A stretch of 64,000 nucleotides of DNA, from positions 518,456-582,455 of the forward strand of contig VFFE01007645.1 in assembly GCA_008921705.1 (NCBI GenBank). The letters run 5' to 3'. The DNA is from Burhinus oedicnemus (taxonomy: Eukaryota > Chordata > Aves > Charadriiformes > Burhinidae). The position numbers were made by a program, and so were the translations under genes. The notes under the pieces are model-generated. The model saw nothing but the letters and a program-made list of their open reading frames with translations, made no database searches and was not told the origin of the DNA. Positions 37,625 through 51,465 of the stretch are shown here, one piece after another; positions within the stretch are counted from its first letter, which is position 1; each line of letters opens with the position of its first letter.

Positions 37625-38160
37625 TCTACACGCTCCGGAGGCAGAGCATGAGCCAGCTCCAAAGCGGACACCACGGAGGTCCCTCGGCACCTCGCCGGGC
37701 TTGGGCTGCTGAGCCCAGGCTCTCCGCAAGGCTCAGTGGCTGCAGCTGCACCAGGACAACGCGATGACGTGGCTCCTGGGTCAGACCTGCTTCGTGTCGG
37801 GCAAACCTGGGCAAACCCAGACAACCCCAGGTCCCGGTGGCTTTAGCACCGTCGTCACCTGCCCTTCTGCTGGGCACCCGTGCCCAGCGGTGACACCCGC
37901 AGAACTGGCTCCGACCCTCCTGGGGACAGCAGTGGTGCCCGGATGGGGCATCGGCTCCGCAGGCAACTGCTGGCTTTACAGGAGCATGAAAACTGGCACC
38001 GCGTCTGCTTTTCAGGCTCAACACTTCCAGTGCCGGCACGAGCCAAAAGCAGCAACGCTTTAATCCAACAGGAGGGACCGGGCAGAAGCGCCTGGCAGGG
38101 GACACGCTCTGCAGTCGGAGCGGTGACAACCAGCAGGCAGGCGTCAAGGGGCAGAGGGAG
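37625..38160. other. GC- and CpG-rich patch
   Basis: About 34 CpGs occur in 540 bases at roughly 60 percent GC. Open frames of 100-180 codons overlap on both strands, which points to composition rather than coding. It could be an orphan CpG island. Confidence 0.4.
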
Positions 38161-41100
38161 CACACATCAGAGCCCTCAGTCTTCTCCTTGTGTCCCTAAA
38201 TGTTTTCAGACTAAAATATCAGTCCCTCACCCGTCTCACCCTCTGCGTTTCCGACATTGGGATGCTCAGGCGCAACCGTCACGTGCTGCTCATGCCGACA
38301 GACTTGGCTCTGGTGCTTCAACAGTTCCCCTTAAAATGTGAAAACTTTGTTTTGCCAAATGAGAAGACTGTCTGCACAAGCAAGCTTATTGGCAAGAGTT
38401 TTCTCCCACATTCTTTCTCTCCCTTCTGCTTAAAAAATTATTGTCCTATTACCAGTAGCTCCCGTAAAACAGCTCAGCGTTCAGATCCCGGCGTATCAAA
38501 CAGCGTTAAGTAAGGAACAAAAGCGAGCGTGCCGCTCTGTCCTGAGATGTGCCGAGGTTCATAGAAATGGTACAAATTTCTAACATCCTGTTTGTTTTCC
38601 TGGTATTATGGAAAGTGTGTGTATAACCCAATTTTCAGTGTTTCACTCCTTGATGCCTTGTTAGCAACAATTGCAGCTCCCGGGAGGACCTAACAGTGTA
38701 GAGCCTCGTACTAACTCTGTGTGGAGCGATTCTTCGGGGAATTTCACACTTCACAGTACAAGCTATCAATACAAAAAACCATAACTGCCTCTGTGGTTGC
38801 ACAAGCCTTAATGCAGTTACTGTACAGGCAGGAACGTTAACGCTTTAAAGCCCCTTTATCTGATATTCTCATTTCAAACCACGTTTATCTCCCAGTATCT
38901 CTGAGGTTTAGCAAGCCTTGTCTGAAATGGCACGTTGTAATTCCTTTCCTTCCACTCCCCTCCCCGGTACATATAAACAAAGGCTTTTGCATCTTACCTC
39001 CCAAGCTACTATGAAATGCCTTTGTTTTTGAACACAGTAGAACAAAAACAATGCTGTATTATTCAGTAGCCGTGGGAAATAGTTCTTTATTTGGATGCAA
39101 TTAAACTTAAATGGTTAGTTCTGCTTTTTATCAAAGCCTCTATGAAATATGTATAAACACGGCAATCTTTGCCTGCTCATTTATTCACTTTGAATAAACT
39201 ATGCAGAATTAAATTGAGCTTTATTTCATTCTTGCTGTTAATAAGGTGGATAACTAGCTAGTAAGTTCTCAGGACATGTTACATGGTGTATTGATCTTGT
39301 TTCTTTAATCTACTCCCAGAAAAAAAGGGGCAGGATTCTTGACGCTTCAACCGCCAGTATTTTCCCTGACTAGAAGCGTAGCTCTCTGCACCAGCTGAAA
39401 CCGGTGGATTTTGGCCTGTCTAGTTCTCAGGAAGCCAACGGGCATTTTCTCATTGATAGGCACATCTGAGAGCCCGTGGCTCATTCTCACGGCATAAATC
39501 CACAGTGCTTTGGAAATCACAATTCAATCTGCAACATTTCTTAAGCTTGCTCTCTGGCCAAGTTTTTGGGAGTGGGAGGAGATCTAACCGGAGTTTTCTG
39601 GGAAGCATCACTGCAAGGAAGTTTTGGGGAAAACAGAGGGGGACTCCTGTAAGAGACGGCCTGAGAAATCACTACCAGTTTGCTGCCGAAATCAGCATCC
39701 CTGGTGCAAACGGCGCGGGCTGCTCGAGGCAGAGGCAGAGCTCGCACGGTCCAGCCTCGGGGCTCCAAATGCTTCGGGGCTCCCCCTTGCACGGAAGAAA
39801 ACCCTGACCCCCCCCATCCAGTTAAAGATCACGTCCGTTTTGTTTTGGAAACAACCACCAACATTTTGCTTTCTTCACCCCCAAAACAAAATTAGACCAT
39901 TTTTTACCCAAAGGAAAAACAGGTTCATTTTCCTCATAATTCTGAATGAAAACTCGCTCGCAACGAGGGGAGTTCCTGTAGGATGGAAACGTTGAAGATT
40001 TTACAATTTTACCTATTGGAACCATCCATCAGGCTGCTGAAGCCACAAAGTTATGAAAAAGATCAGGTTGCCTGGGCAACAATTTTTTCACAGTCAGCAG
40101 ATCAGTCTTGCAACTTATTTTTAGCTTTTCTCTAGGAGAGAAATACCGTTGCAGAAGAATGCTGGCAACAAATGAAAAACCGCACTGTTCCTAGAAGTAG
40201 TAAAAATATTAGTTTGATTATACTGGTATGAAAAACAATACGATCTATGCTTCTGCAAAAAGGCAAAACCCCAAGCTTTTTAAAGCCAGAAGTCACGACG
40301 CGCATGGAAAACACTCTGATTTGGTACCTGATTTGCACAAAGTCAGCTACTTACACAGATAAACGGTTAGTTATACGCCTAAGAGATAGACATGCTTTCC
40401 CTGCACAGAACCCAAAATCTGTCGCTACATCCTACAAAGCAGCTATAATCATTTATTTAGCAAGTCCCTGAAATTTATATTCATATTACATGCATTTCAA
40501 CATTTGTGTAGAGTAAATATATTTGAGGATTTGCCACACTTCTCGGATGACATGAATTTTATTTTGGTGCTTGTTTATGTGAAGTGACAGTAAAAAAAGA
40601 AATAGGAAAGATAAAACTGCATAGAATTAGTTACGACGCTCTAAGATAGCTTTTATTACCATTTGTGCTTGTGAGCAGCAACATGTGCTCAGACACTCAA
40701 GACTCAAATAGGCTCGAGCGGTGCATTTTGCACACCGACACAACGCGATCTCTAAGGAAACACTTCAGTATTTCAGGGGGAAGCAATGGGAAAAAAGCAT
40801 TTTCTGAAGAACCTGAATTGCCATCCGTTGTTGAAGAGGTGCAATTTCCATCTCCATGAGAGCGAAACTTCCCAACGATCGATAACCTGGCCTACAGACA
40901 CTCTGGAAACAGTACTCCTCCCAGTTTCATGGATTATGCCTTATTTAGAAGCACACCTGAAACTCTTTTTTTAAGAAGAAAATCTCTCTGACAGCCACTT
41001 CCCAATCAGATGCAATGTTACCTCTCCAACCAGCACAAGTTTTATTTCCCAGCTCAGCGCAAACTTCTACTCAGAGTTTACAAGTGGAGAGGATCTGCAG

Positions 41101-43400
41101 GTAGATGTTTTATTCCTTGTTAAGTTACTAACACTAGTTTTAAAAAGATTTCTTGCAAATGCAAGTCCAGGTGCGCTTCCAGACAAGCCTGAGTGCTTTA
41201 CACAATTAAACAGCCGTGTTCTTCCCAGGCAGCTGCCAAAGCCCTCTTGTCTTTCTGGACCTGTATGGGCTCGCTGGTGCGCAGCCTCTGCAGCGGAGGG
41301 ATGCAGGAGGACAGCAGAAATAACATTTCAATTGCAATTCCCCGTTTCAAGAATTTTCTGTCTTTGGAGGGGCCGAGCCAGGATGCTCTGGATTCGGGGT
41401 GACCGCCAGGAATACCACAGCCCTGGACCAGGCGTGCCGGCCTCTGCCCATCAGACCAGTCTTCAAAGCCTACGGCAAGCCCATGGGTGAAAGTGCTGCC
41501 TGGAGGGACGCGAGGAGCCACCACGAGGAGCTGAGGCCCTTCGTTCTTCAGCTGCGTGCAAAACCAGGGTATAACCACCGTATAACTCCCATTCCCATCC
41601 AACATATGCACCTCAGGTAATCAGATAATTGGGGAGGAGGAGAAGGAAAGAAAGACCAACTAAAGTATCAAATGGCCAGCCCTTGGCCCAAAGGCGTTAC
41701 GTCACTAGTAGCATCTGTGCAAATTGCCCCACTTTGGGAAGCTTCCTCGGTTCTGCTGCATAATTCCACTACCACATTAATTAATGACATGCACTGATCT
41801 GCACTTAAACTCCCTTTGTACCCAGATGTTGATATGACCCCTAGCTAGTCACTCATGTCTAGGTCGATATATCATCTGGCAAACCCCGGCAGCTTTCCTC
41901 CGCTCAGAAACTAAAAATCTCAGGAGCATAAAGCATCTAGTATCTCAAATCATGAACCCCTGTGTATTTTTTGCATCCTACTCCTATCTGTTATTTCTCC
42001 ATAACTGGGACACACTATGACTTATACCCCCTTACCTGTCACCCTTAATTTTGGTCTGAATGTATGCGATTCAGCTGTGTATTTCAGATGCTACCGGCGT
42101 TTCAAAACCTGGTGCAATATGAAGGTTTCCTTAGCAACAGTCACCATAGGAAGCCCTTTAAAGATGCCTTTCCTGACTCTTGTAATTCTGCTCTTCAGAG
42201 ATTTATACAGGTAAATCAGATATAAAGTTTTGACGTGAACTTACAAAACAGCAGCAGTAAAATAAGTGTATTGAGTTGGAATGTAAATAACTTCCAAATA
42301 CGCTCTGAAAACTTATCTCCCATTTAAGCTCATAGTATTATATCCAGCAGCTTGCGCAGGAGGAAGCAGAAGGGATAACTTTTCTAAAAAGAGTAGCCAA
42401 AAAAAATTCCTCTCTTCCAAGAAAGCTTGTTTGTGTGATCACTTTTGATAGGAACGTGCCATTCTATATATTTACTATCTGGCATGTTAAGATAATTAAA
42501 CAGCTGGCTTGTGAACCATTGAACTAGTGTGTTGGTTGATGATGCTGTAGGTTTAGTTGCAATTCATACCCTAGTCCATCTTTCTTAATAATCTGATAAT
42601 GAGGTATCAATTAATTATCACAGCTTTGAAAGGAGAGTGTGGAAAATGTCATTGCTTCAGTAATGTCTCCAGTAATATTTTATTTTCTCTTTAATTATAC
42701 CCCGAAAGCAAATCCAGCCGAGATAGCTGCAGCGAAGTCACCGCTTGTAAATGGCAGGGTAGCAGACCATTCATCAAAAGGCTCTCGGGAAGGAGACACC
42801 TCTTCTGTGCCGAGCCAAACACGAGTCTGGTTTTACAGGAGGCATAAGCAATAAAATACCTACTGCTAATATCTAATGTGATGATTCCCTTTTACTTGTG
42901 TACCTGCCACTGTGAAATATTACTGAAATAACCTGTTTTCAAGCATGGTGCTTTCAGCATCAGTAAATCAGCATTTCACTGGCAAGGAAAAAAAAAACCA
43001 CCCCTATTTATGCAAGACCCCTTGCAGAAACGTGCTATTTCTGGAAGAGGCAGCCATCATAAAACATTTTTCTCAGAAAACGTAGCTGTTGCCCATGCTA
43101 AAGAACTATTCAGATCTCAAAGCAAGACAGAAGCATGGAGGGTGAAGTGAAGAATTTGAAGAAAAGCCTTCAAAGCTTTGTTAGGGCAGGGACCTCGTTA
43201 TAACTCTGCTCTCCTCGCCCGGGAGGCTGGCAAGCTTCGCTGCTGCTGTTAAGAAGGGTTTATTTTCCCTAGCAGCCTACGGATAGTGCTCTCTCCCGGC
43301 ACACATTTGCATGTGAACCGTTTAATAAATAAAAAATTTCTGGTTGTATGAGGCTGTAAACCAGAGGCAAAGCCAAGGCTGCAGAGAGGAGGAGGCACAA
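38161..43400. other. Long non-coding stretch, nothing identified
   Basis: Mostly AT-rich unique sequence. Sub-blocks at about 38,980-39,320 and 42,190-42,640 are the most AT-rich. An A-run followed by CCACCCC lies at 42,988-43,003. No recognisable exon, RNA or dispersed repeat. Confidence 0.45.
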
Positions 43401-43748
43401 ACTGAGAGCCCCTTTTCGGGCAGTAGGGAAGCCGGTGCGGAAGGCGGGCAGTCCATCCAAGAGCTCTCGGGGCAATCGGGCAGCGCCAGCAGAAGCGCTG
43501 CTCGGATTTTTTGCACTAGGGCAGTTGCAGTCCTCTGTGCTCGCTGCCCTTTGCCCAGCAGAAACAAAACGTGGTCCTGCAAAGCTCGTATGCCCGATTG
43601 GAGCAAAAACACAAGTTAAGAGCCAGTGGCCTGGTAGAAGCTCCACTTTGGGAGGAATTGGTTTTTCTACATCTTGTTTGTTCTCCAGAGGCACAAAGGG
43701 AAAAAAGCCTGTCCCCCTGCAGATCCGTCCTGCTCCCAGAAGCGGCAC

Positions 43749-43795
43749 CTCCTTTCCTTCCTTCCTTCCTTCTTTCCTTCCTTCCTCCCTCCCAC
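43749..43795 (+). repeat. (CCTT)n-type polypyrimidine tract ending in a splice-acceptor-like CAG
   Basis: About 45 bases of C and T with CCTT periodicity run directly into CCCACAG (to 43,797), which would be an excellent 3' splice site by sequence. The flanking 43,400-43,960 region is GC-rich, with open frames of 180-197 codons on both strands, none recognisable. The tract gives only low-complexity protein in any frame. Confidence 0.85.
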
Positions 43796-44095
43796 AGGTC
43801 GTCAGCTCTGCTCTGCCTTTCCAACACCTCCTCCCACCCACCTCCGGGGAAGGGGAGAGCATCCAGCAGACGCTGCCACTGGCACCACGTGCCCTGTCGA
43901 AGGTCAGCCCGGGGATGTGTTCCCTGCTCCGCAGCTCCTGCCAGGCACCAACTGCCTGGATAAAAGGAAATGCTGAAACCCCCCAAGCACCATAAAGAAG
44001 TCTTCAGGTATAATCGAAGCAGAATATCCCAGGAATGGTCAGAAATTCTTTCAAAACCACTTAGCAAATTTAGTTTTCAAAACCAAGTGTTGCCT

Positions 44096-44124
44096 GGGAG
44101 GGGGAGTATGGGTCTAGGGGGGGG
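44096..44124 (+). other. Canonical G-quadruplex motif
   Basis: Four G-runs (44,096-44,098, 44,100-44,104, 44,110-44,112 and 44,117-44,124) are separated by loops of 1, 5 and 4 bases, which meets the usual definition of an intramolecular G-quadruplex sequence. No promoter or gene context was identified around it. Confidence 0.7.
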
Positions 44125-47100
44125 ACAGGAGCAGGGCTGTGCCGTACTTCTACCACCTCTGCTAACGAACTTCGGCTTCTGCACAGGACAACCACGTTAC
44201 GCTCAAACGAAACGAGCCCGTTTGATACAAGACGCTCCGCCAAAAGGCCAGGTCTTTGCTGCTGTTTACATACTCTTTTTAAAGCCCACTTATCAAGACA
44301 CACAAGTAGATTATATAGATTCGCTTTGAAAAAGTGGCTGGAGTAAAGGCCTGCGAGTTTTGAAAGGTCAGTCATGGTTATTGACTGCTTCATAACAGTA
44401 CTAAAAGCCTTTTCATAGCAAAAGCACTTGATCACTGAAAAAATATCGATTCCAGCACCAGAAAATACCACTATGCAGGACATGAAGACTATTGCAGAGC
44501 AGGAGAACTTAAACACACAAAGAACAATTCAGAAAAGCTTTTCACAGCTGGCTGCTCCAGGAAGGGGACATTTGAATGTAGTTTTGGACAATTGCGTAAA
44601 TAGACAAAGTGCCAAGTTGTCCCTCAGGGGTACGTTCACAAAGTTCACAGCCGCAATGTTAACACGGGATGTCATCCTAGAGATACGGAAGACGCTTAAT
44701 CCAGGATTAAGAGATTACAGTTCCTTCTTTTAGGTTTCCAACACGCAGTACAGATAGGTTCCTAAAGCTCGGGTGGCAGACAAGGACAACTGAAGTCACA
44801 CATCCTTTGAGTCTATGCCTTAAGCGGGACGTAGATATCTTGTCCTAGTATCATGTGGCATTTTCTGGGGTTAAATCCCAGAAGAGAGGGTTAGTTGGCC
44901 TCAAATAACATCACAGTGGAACAGATCATACAGTTACGCACAGCAATATGCATCTACCTGGGATGGTTTTTTTCTGTTTTTGGAATGAAGGCATAGATTG
45001 ACTGATATGAGCCTGTAAGTGCTTCTCTTTACGAACTCATTAAAGAAATATAAACCGTGCGCGTTCAGGCTTCTAAATTTAGATGGGCTGGGACAATAGG
45101 GAGCAAGGGGCATTGCCAAATTCAGTATTTTTTTCTTGGAAACTCTATGAGGAACACAAAAAAAAAACCTCACAAAGAAAAAAAAAGAGAAGGAAAAAAG
45201 AGGGAATTAGCTGATGTCTACAGAAACTGAATCCGTCTCCCCTTGGCTCACATACATTAACATCTAGAGAACTTCTCTGCAGGGAATGTGTGAAGTAGAG
45301 GGTAACATACGGGGTTTCTACCACATTACAGACAGAAATTTCCATTAACCTGTTAGGAAATGTGGACAATATGCTTTATGAGTTTCTTAGTGGGCATTTT
45401 AACCGAGTTGTAAAATACAGCAGTGTGAAATCCTTTCAGGTTGTGCCATTACCAGGACGCAGATCAGCGTGTAAGGAGCGAGCTGTGGCGGCAGCTGCGT
45501 GTACCTGGAGTCAGCTTCTTCCACAGCTTCAGTGGTAGAAAAAAACGTAAGAAACATAATTAGGACTTGAAAAATGTAACTTATGGCACTGAATAAAGCA
45601 TCAACTTGGCTGGTGTTTGCTTTGAAGCTCGAATAACACCTTATGTTTTAGTATTTGCTGCACAAGATGTACCTTGATCAGTATCAAAATAAGATGTCTT
45701 CCCCAACACAGTACAATTCCTGCATCTGCTGCTGATGTCCATCAACAAATGCCGTTCAAAAGCTTCTTAACCACTCAAACAACAAGAATTTGGGAATGCG
45801 TTTTGCATCAGTGTTCAGAATTCAAGTATACTTGCCAGAAAAAACTCTTGTTTTTATTCCCTAATCAGAACGACAACTTCCACGCTCTGACAGGCGGTGG
45901 AAGGGTTGTTTACCACCCGTTGCAGATTCACTTGGTGCTGCTCAGAAATCACCTCCAGGAACGCAGCTCAGCCCATTACTGTCACACCTTCCCTTCGGCG
46001 GTCGCTGCAAGGGGCCACTCAGGTTTCAATCACAAATGCCGGGAGTCACCAGGAGACCCTCGCAGCCCACCTCCACCGCCCGCCACCGCAGCGCACACCA
46101 CCACATGCCTTCTGGAGCAGAAAAGTCCCTTTTCCCAGCTACAGCGATATCTATAGGGGCTGGATGCTTCTGCAAATACACACGCGCTTCCTCAGAGCAT
46201 CCCTGCAAAAAACAGACACTGGCGATGGCAACAGGAGCAAAAGAAACGTCAAATCTCCTGTTATCGTCAGACCGATATGGAATCAAAGATCCCTTAAATC
46301 AATACCTAAATCCCAATGCACTTGCTGCTATACTAGCACATAAGTTAGCGCAGTCTTTAAGACCTGACAGCATAGGCTTTTCTTCTTTGTGTTTTCTCTT
46401 TTTTTATGTACTTTGCTGTTCCACTTCTTCCATTACTGCTTTTCCCTGTTTGCCCTTTCTCTACTCAACCTCACAAACCAGGACAATAAAGACCAAGAAA
46501 AATGTTTTTATGCTGCAAGAGTTTCATTTCTTTAAGCGACGATCTCGTATTTCATACACTTAGGGAAAGTCCAATTTCTCCGTAAGGTTTCACCCCTGCC
46601 GATGCAGGAGAAAGACACGTCTGAAATTACTTACCTCTGGCCAAAACGCTCTCGCTGTGCAAGTGGGAACTGAGCCCCGCGATCTCCTTCCAGAGGCAGG
46701 TGACCTACCTCGCGCACATGCTTGGAGATGTTATCTAGTCACAAGCACGTAATAAAGATGTTTTACTCCAAGCCTCCGGGTAAAGAGGTACATAAAGAGA
46801 ACCACTTTAGAGGGATTTTGGAGAAGAACGAAATCCTGGCCTCACAGACACCTTGGCAATTATTCCCATTTATGTAAAGAGAGAAAGGCTGAAATCCCAG
46901 CAAACAGGCTTTTCACCATAAAAACAAGACAACGTTTCATTTCCTGACTCGTGCACAGAAATAATTTGTGGACTGCTTATGGATAGAAAACGCATTTTTC
47001 ACACCAGATAACAAATACGTTCTTCTGAAAACTGAAACCATACTCTGTGGCAATGTTTGCTATATGTTCATTAGAGAAAAATTAATCATAGGGGGCTAGC

Positions 47101-49050
47101 TTTTGAAGATGAGCTGCGTAGCACTTGGTTCACATGCTACTGCACTGAGCATACGCTTCCTGCTACAGCTGACAGGTGGTACTGCTTTTTTATCGAAAAC
47201 AATTAACATCAGGGTCAAAATGGTTGGATGTTTTATTTTTCTGTTCCAGGTCTGGAAAAATGTAATTAAAAATAATAGACAGGTACTTACTTTAATTTTT
47301 AACTGTGTGCATGCCCAGTTGTGTGCGTAAATAGCAGGTAAACGTGAAGCGTGTTACGCTGTTCGTGCCCCCAAAGGCAAATCCACACACTGGAGTTGAA
47401 AAGCACTTTTTCCTCTGAAGTGACACAAGACAACGTATATAGAAATTTAGTAGTATCTTTTAGCAGCACGGGGGGACTGACTCGGCTTATAGACAGATGA
47501 ACCTCATTTCAGAGGTGTGTCTAGCGAAAGCTTCCCCTCTGGCAACTCCCGCGTTTGTGCAGCGGGTGTTCGCTTGGCCAGTTACAGAGCCACAAGGAAG
47601 ATTATCAATCCAGGTCCTAAGTTTGGGGTTTTTTCTTCCCAGCAAATACTTAACAAGTCAGAACAAAATTGCATATTTATTTTGTCCTAATTTAAAGACT
47701 CCTCAAAATTTCAATAGCTCCCAAAATCCTAGGCAATATTTCCTTTGAAAATCTTGCCCCGATTTTCCCAAACTGACTAGTGACCTTTGCTTCCAGAGGA
47801 GAGAGCACCTGCCCTTTAGGTGTCATCAGGTGCCCCCCAACTGCCTGTTACTTGTATAAATAAATAAATAACTGTGTATAAATATCTTTCAAAATTTCAA
47901 ATTGTAGGAGATTTAAAAAGCTGCAAGGTCTGTTCATTAAAAAAAAAAAAGTTTTTTGGTCTACTTTCTACTAAAAGAAGTCTGGATTTCTGTGATTTAT
48001 TTTTTTCTGCAGTCAACAGGGATAAAGAAAAGCATGACTTTGCCAGGTGTTGAAATAAGAGGAAAATGCCTCAAAGCGGTTGTAAGAATGAGTAATAAGG
48101 GTAATACTAGAAGAATGTTACAACTGCATTTTTATTTATAACAATCTTCACATTCTTTGGTTTACTAAAATGAACGCTTTAAACTAATAACTGGGTAGAA
48201 AGTTAGTAAAATACTCTGTTAATTACAGATTATTCTCCAGTCTGAAGCCCTTGTAGCCAGAGTACAGACTAAATTGAACCCGTGTTTTAAGTGCACTTGT
48301 ATCATCTAGTGCAGACAGAAATGAGATTAAAATCCCCATCAGACTAAAAAACCACCCAGTTTGTTCAAGCTTATTCACTTCATTGGGAAAAATTTGTACC
48401 GACTACAGAGGAATCAGTAACATGAAACTAATCTAACAGAATAAATCTCAAAGCAAAGTGAATCATTGACCTGCCGTGTTATGATCATTCCAACCAAAAT
48501 GAATTTTATAAGTTGTACTGATTTATGTATTGGACCACCTGAAACAAGAATAAAGGCTAGTGCCTTCATAAAACACATTGCCAGAGATGTGAGAAAATAA
48601 ACATCAGAGTAAGGTTTCGCATGAAACCAGTATTAATGTAGCTATTAAAACTATTAATTATGTTCACAGCTCTGTGATTTCTTAACCAGTTTCAATACAG
48701 TATTACTATTACCATTGTTAAGATTTATTTCCTGGCTTAATGTCCTATTTTAAATTTTAATTTCAAGCCATTTTAAACTCCGCATATAAACTGTCAGTTC
48801 AGAAAACACGTTCATTAAATTACAGAAATGGTCAGAAATTTTGTAATTATTTGAGCTAGAATCCAGCTTTTAAGCCTCACGCATCCTGATTTTCCCATTA
48901 CTTAAGAAAAACGTACACAGGGGGGGAAAAAGCCTCTGAAGTTTATTTGAAGGGAATTTTGTTCATAGGGATTATTGGCCTTGTTGAAGTTGATGTTATT
49001 TAATCCCGGAGGTACTCTCTGTAGGCGAGTGCGAAGTGGCTGCAGCACTT
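44125..49050. other. Long non-coding stretch, nothing identified
   Basis: Mainly AT-rich unique sequence. A strong acceptor-like T-run plus CTGCAG ends at 48,012 and is followed by 42 open codons to a TAA at 48,139-48,141, but the peptide is unfamiliar. About 48,170-48,900 is a long AT-rich block that could hold conserved elements. No repeat family or RNA gene was recognised. Confidence 0.4.
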
Positions 49051-49054
49051 TTTT

Positions 49055-49195
49055 GGGGGGGGGGGGGGCACGCATCTCGGGCCGGCTCAGTCCCTCGCCG
49101 CCGCGTCTGGGCTGAGGACTCCGCAGGGCAGGCGGCACCTCCGCCGCTCTCCTAGACACCCTCCCCGTTCCTGCCGCCCGCTCCGGCAACGTTAC
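49055..49195 (+). other. 14-base G run and short CpG-rich patch
   Basis: Fourteen consecutive G's at 49,055-49,068 open a small GC-rich segment with dense CpGs. Long G runs form G-quadruplexes and are frequent sequencing and assembly error sites in birds, so the exact length should not be trusted. Confidence 0.7.
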
Positions 49196-51465
49196 TCACT
49201 GTTGCACCCTAATTAAAATTACTCCCGGCTTGGTAGGTGAGGCAACGGCCTTCAGGACCCGTTCCCTCAAATGCAAATTCACACCTTAACCCAACATCCA
49301 GTCCGAATTTCCATCGCACGGAGCACCTCCCTGGCTGCGGGAAGCTCACGTGGCGGTGAGGAGAAACCCCATCCCGATGGGAAGGTCAGGGATGACCTAT
49401 TCCTTCTGCTTTTGGCAGCTTTTCATCACCGTGCACAGAGCGCTTCGTCTCCGCTGGTCTACGGCGCCTAAAACACTCTGATCTTTTCCCAATCTCAAAT
49501 GCACGTTGTGGCAGATTATTTTTAAGAATCCATAAAATAAGCCAGACATTTTGCTTCAAGTAAGACACAGGGCTTATCTTGTGGCCACAATAAAGTCTTT
49601 CCCTTTTGTGGGAATTTGGGATTCAGGAACATCACATCAGCAGCCTGAAGCGTAAGGGGGACTGCGGGAACACAAGCCTTTCCATAAATCACCGTGAGCT
49701 ATCCCTCGCCCAGCACGCCGTAATACAGCTGACATTTCTTTTTTTCCCCAGGATATTCTGAAGCCAATTAATTCGTTGCACAGACTAATGAGACGAAAGG
49801 ACATCCTGACAGGTAGAAAACCTGGAACAACCATTTTGCCACATCCTCGTATTTTAAATGTAAGAAGTGAGCATATGGTATCGAGAAAACTTTTACTGGT
49901 AAAAGCAAAGTTGTAGATGGAGAATGAATGAACCCAGCAGCCCTGGTGCGATAGCACGTTGCTTTTGAGCACACGCAGTTAAAATGCACTCCTGCTAATA
50001 AGACTCTCAAAAGTCGAGTTTTTATCACCCACTCACACTGAGCTTGCAAAAATCTGATTCATTGTTTTGCAATACCACCTCTGTTGGTGGGACCTGAGGA
50101 GTTTATGGTAGCTAATACATTATAATTTAAGCAGAGATGTGCCAGATCCGTGTTACAATCAATGACTCTTACATTGCAACACCCACCAGCAGCAGGAACG
50201 GCAGCTCAGACGCAGTGATCTCAACAGACTTTTATCTGCTTGAAAGAGCGTTTTTACAGATCATATGGTGCTGCCTGAGATGCTCTCCCAGACTCTGCTG
50301 GTGCTCACCGAAACCGAGTGCTTTCTCAGTTTCAGTAATTGTCATTGGGGATTCAGGAAAACAGGTTGGAGTCATTTTCTTTTAAACAGGGGGTTGAAAA
50401 CGTCATTTGCCACCCCTTAAATAACAGAAGACCACAATCTAGCCAAAAAGAGACAAGAAACCTCAATTGAAAAGTCATTCTCCTCCCATCCAGCAAGTCA
50501 GAGCCTTATACTTCATTTTCTGACCTTTTATATACTTGATGAGCCTTTTCCCTGAAGCGGTGAAGCTGGCAGTGGGGACAGCAAACTCCACTTCCAAAGC
50601 TTGTCACCTACCCGACTGCTAATTCACAGAAGTAAAAGGCCTAACCATGTTAGAAAATGTCAGCCCTTGAATAATACTTTGATTTGATGCAGAAGCACCT
50701 CTGTTATTTTGCCGAAATTTAAATCCTGATTTGTCTTTTGCCAGCTACTTCAAACAGATCTACTTATTGAAAAAAAAAAAAAAATCAAACTGTGGAAAAT
50801 ATTTCATGGAAACTTGTCCTGCCTATCCAAAGCAGCTCAAGTAATTGAACTATTTCCTCCCTAGAAGCTGCCAAGGCAAATAGTCTGTGTCATAAGATAC
50901 TGATCCACATCTCGGACTAGAACGAAACCGAGATGAGAGCACAAAGAGAGAAAATGAATGTAGTCCAATTATTGTAGCTCTAAAGCAGAGCAACAGATAG
51001 CTAAAGTACGATGCTTACATCATTAAATATGCTTTAATGTAGACAATCATGTTTTAAGAGGATCCTCTGGTCAGAGCTATGTAGCATGGGCCATCACACT
51101 TCACCTCGAATTCCTACTCCTGAGCCTAAGGAAGCGCTCCGGCTTAAGGGCACAACCTGTGCTAGGATAAAACCCCTTTGTCTCTGTCTTGACTGGAAGC
51201 CACAGAAGCCTATTGTTTCGCCTGAAAGCTTGTCCTCAGCGACGTTCCACCTCAAATTAAAAGCGTGCCTTATTTCTTGGCATTTGCCTTACTCCATCTT
51301 TCAGCTACTGCCTCCTGCAAAACCCCATTGCTTAGTTTCGGCACAGAATAAAATGCACAAAAAAAAAAAAATAAAAAATCCTCAATTTAAGAACCCTTGC
51401 ACAGGAGATGTAAATCCACCGACAGCCTCGGAAGCAGCCCTCACCCAGTACGTGTCTCCCAGCCC
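49196..51465. other. Non-coding stretch, nothing identified
   Basis: Unique sequence with A runs at 50,770-50,783 and near 51,360. An octamer motif lies at 49,271-49,278. No gene evidence. Confidence 0.5.

Noticed and set aside
43269..43995. Overlapping sense and antisense frames of 186 and 197 codons
   Set aside because: Both are open because of high GC and a polypyrimidine repeat. Neither shows a domain, and coding on both strands is implausible.
46640..46730. Segment resembling the 5' part of a tRNA-derived SINE
   Set aside because: Matches are scattered words without the expected spacing or an A/B box pair.
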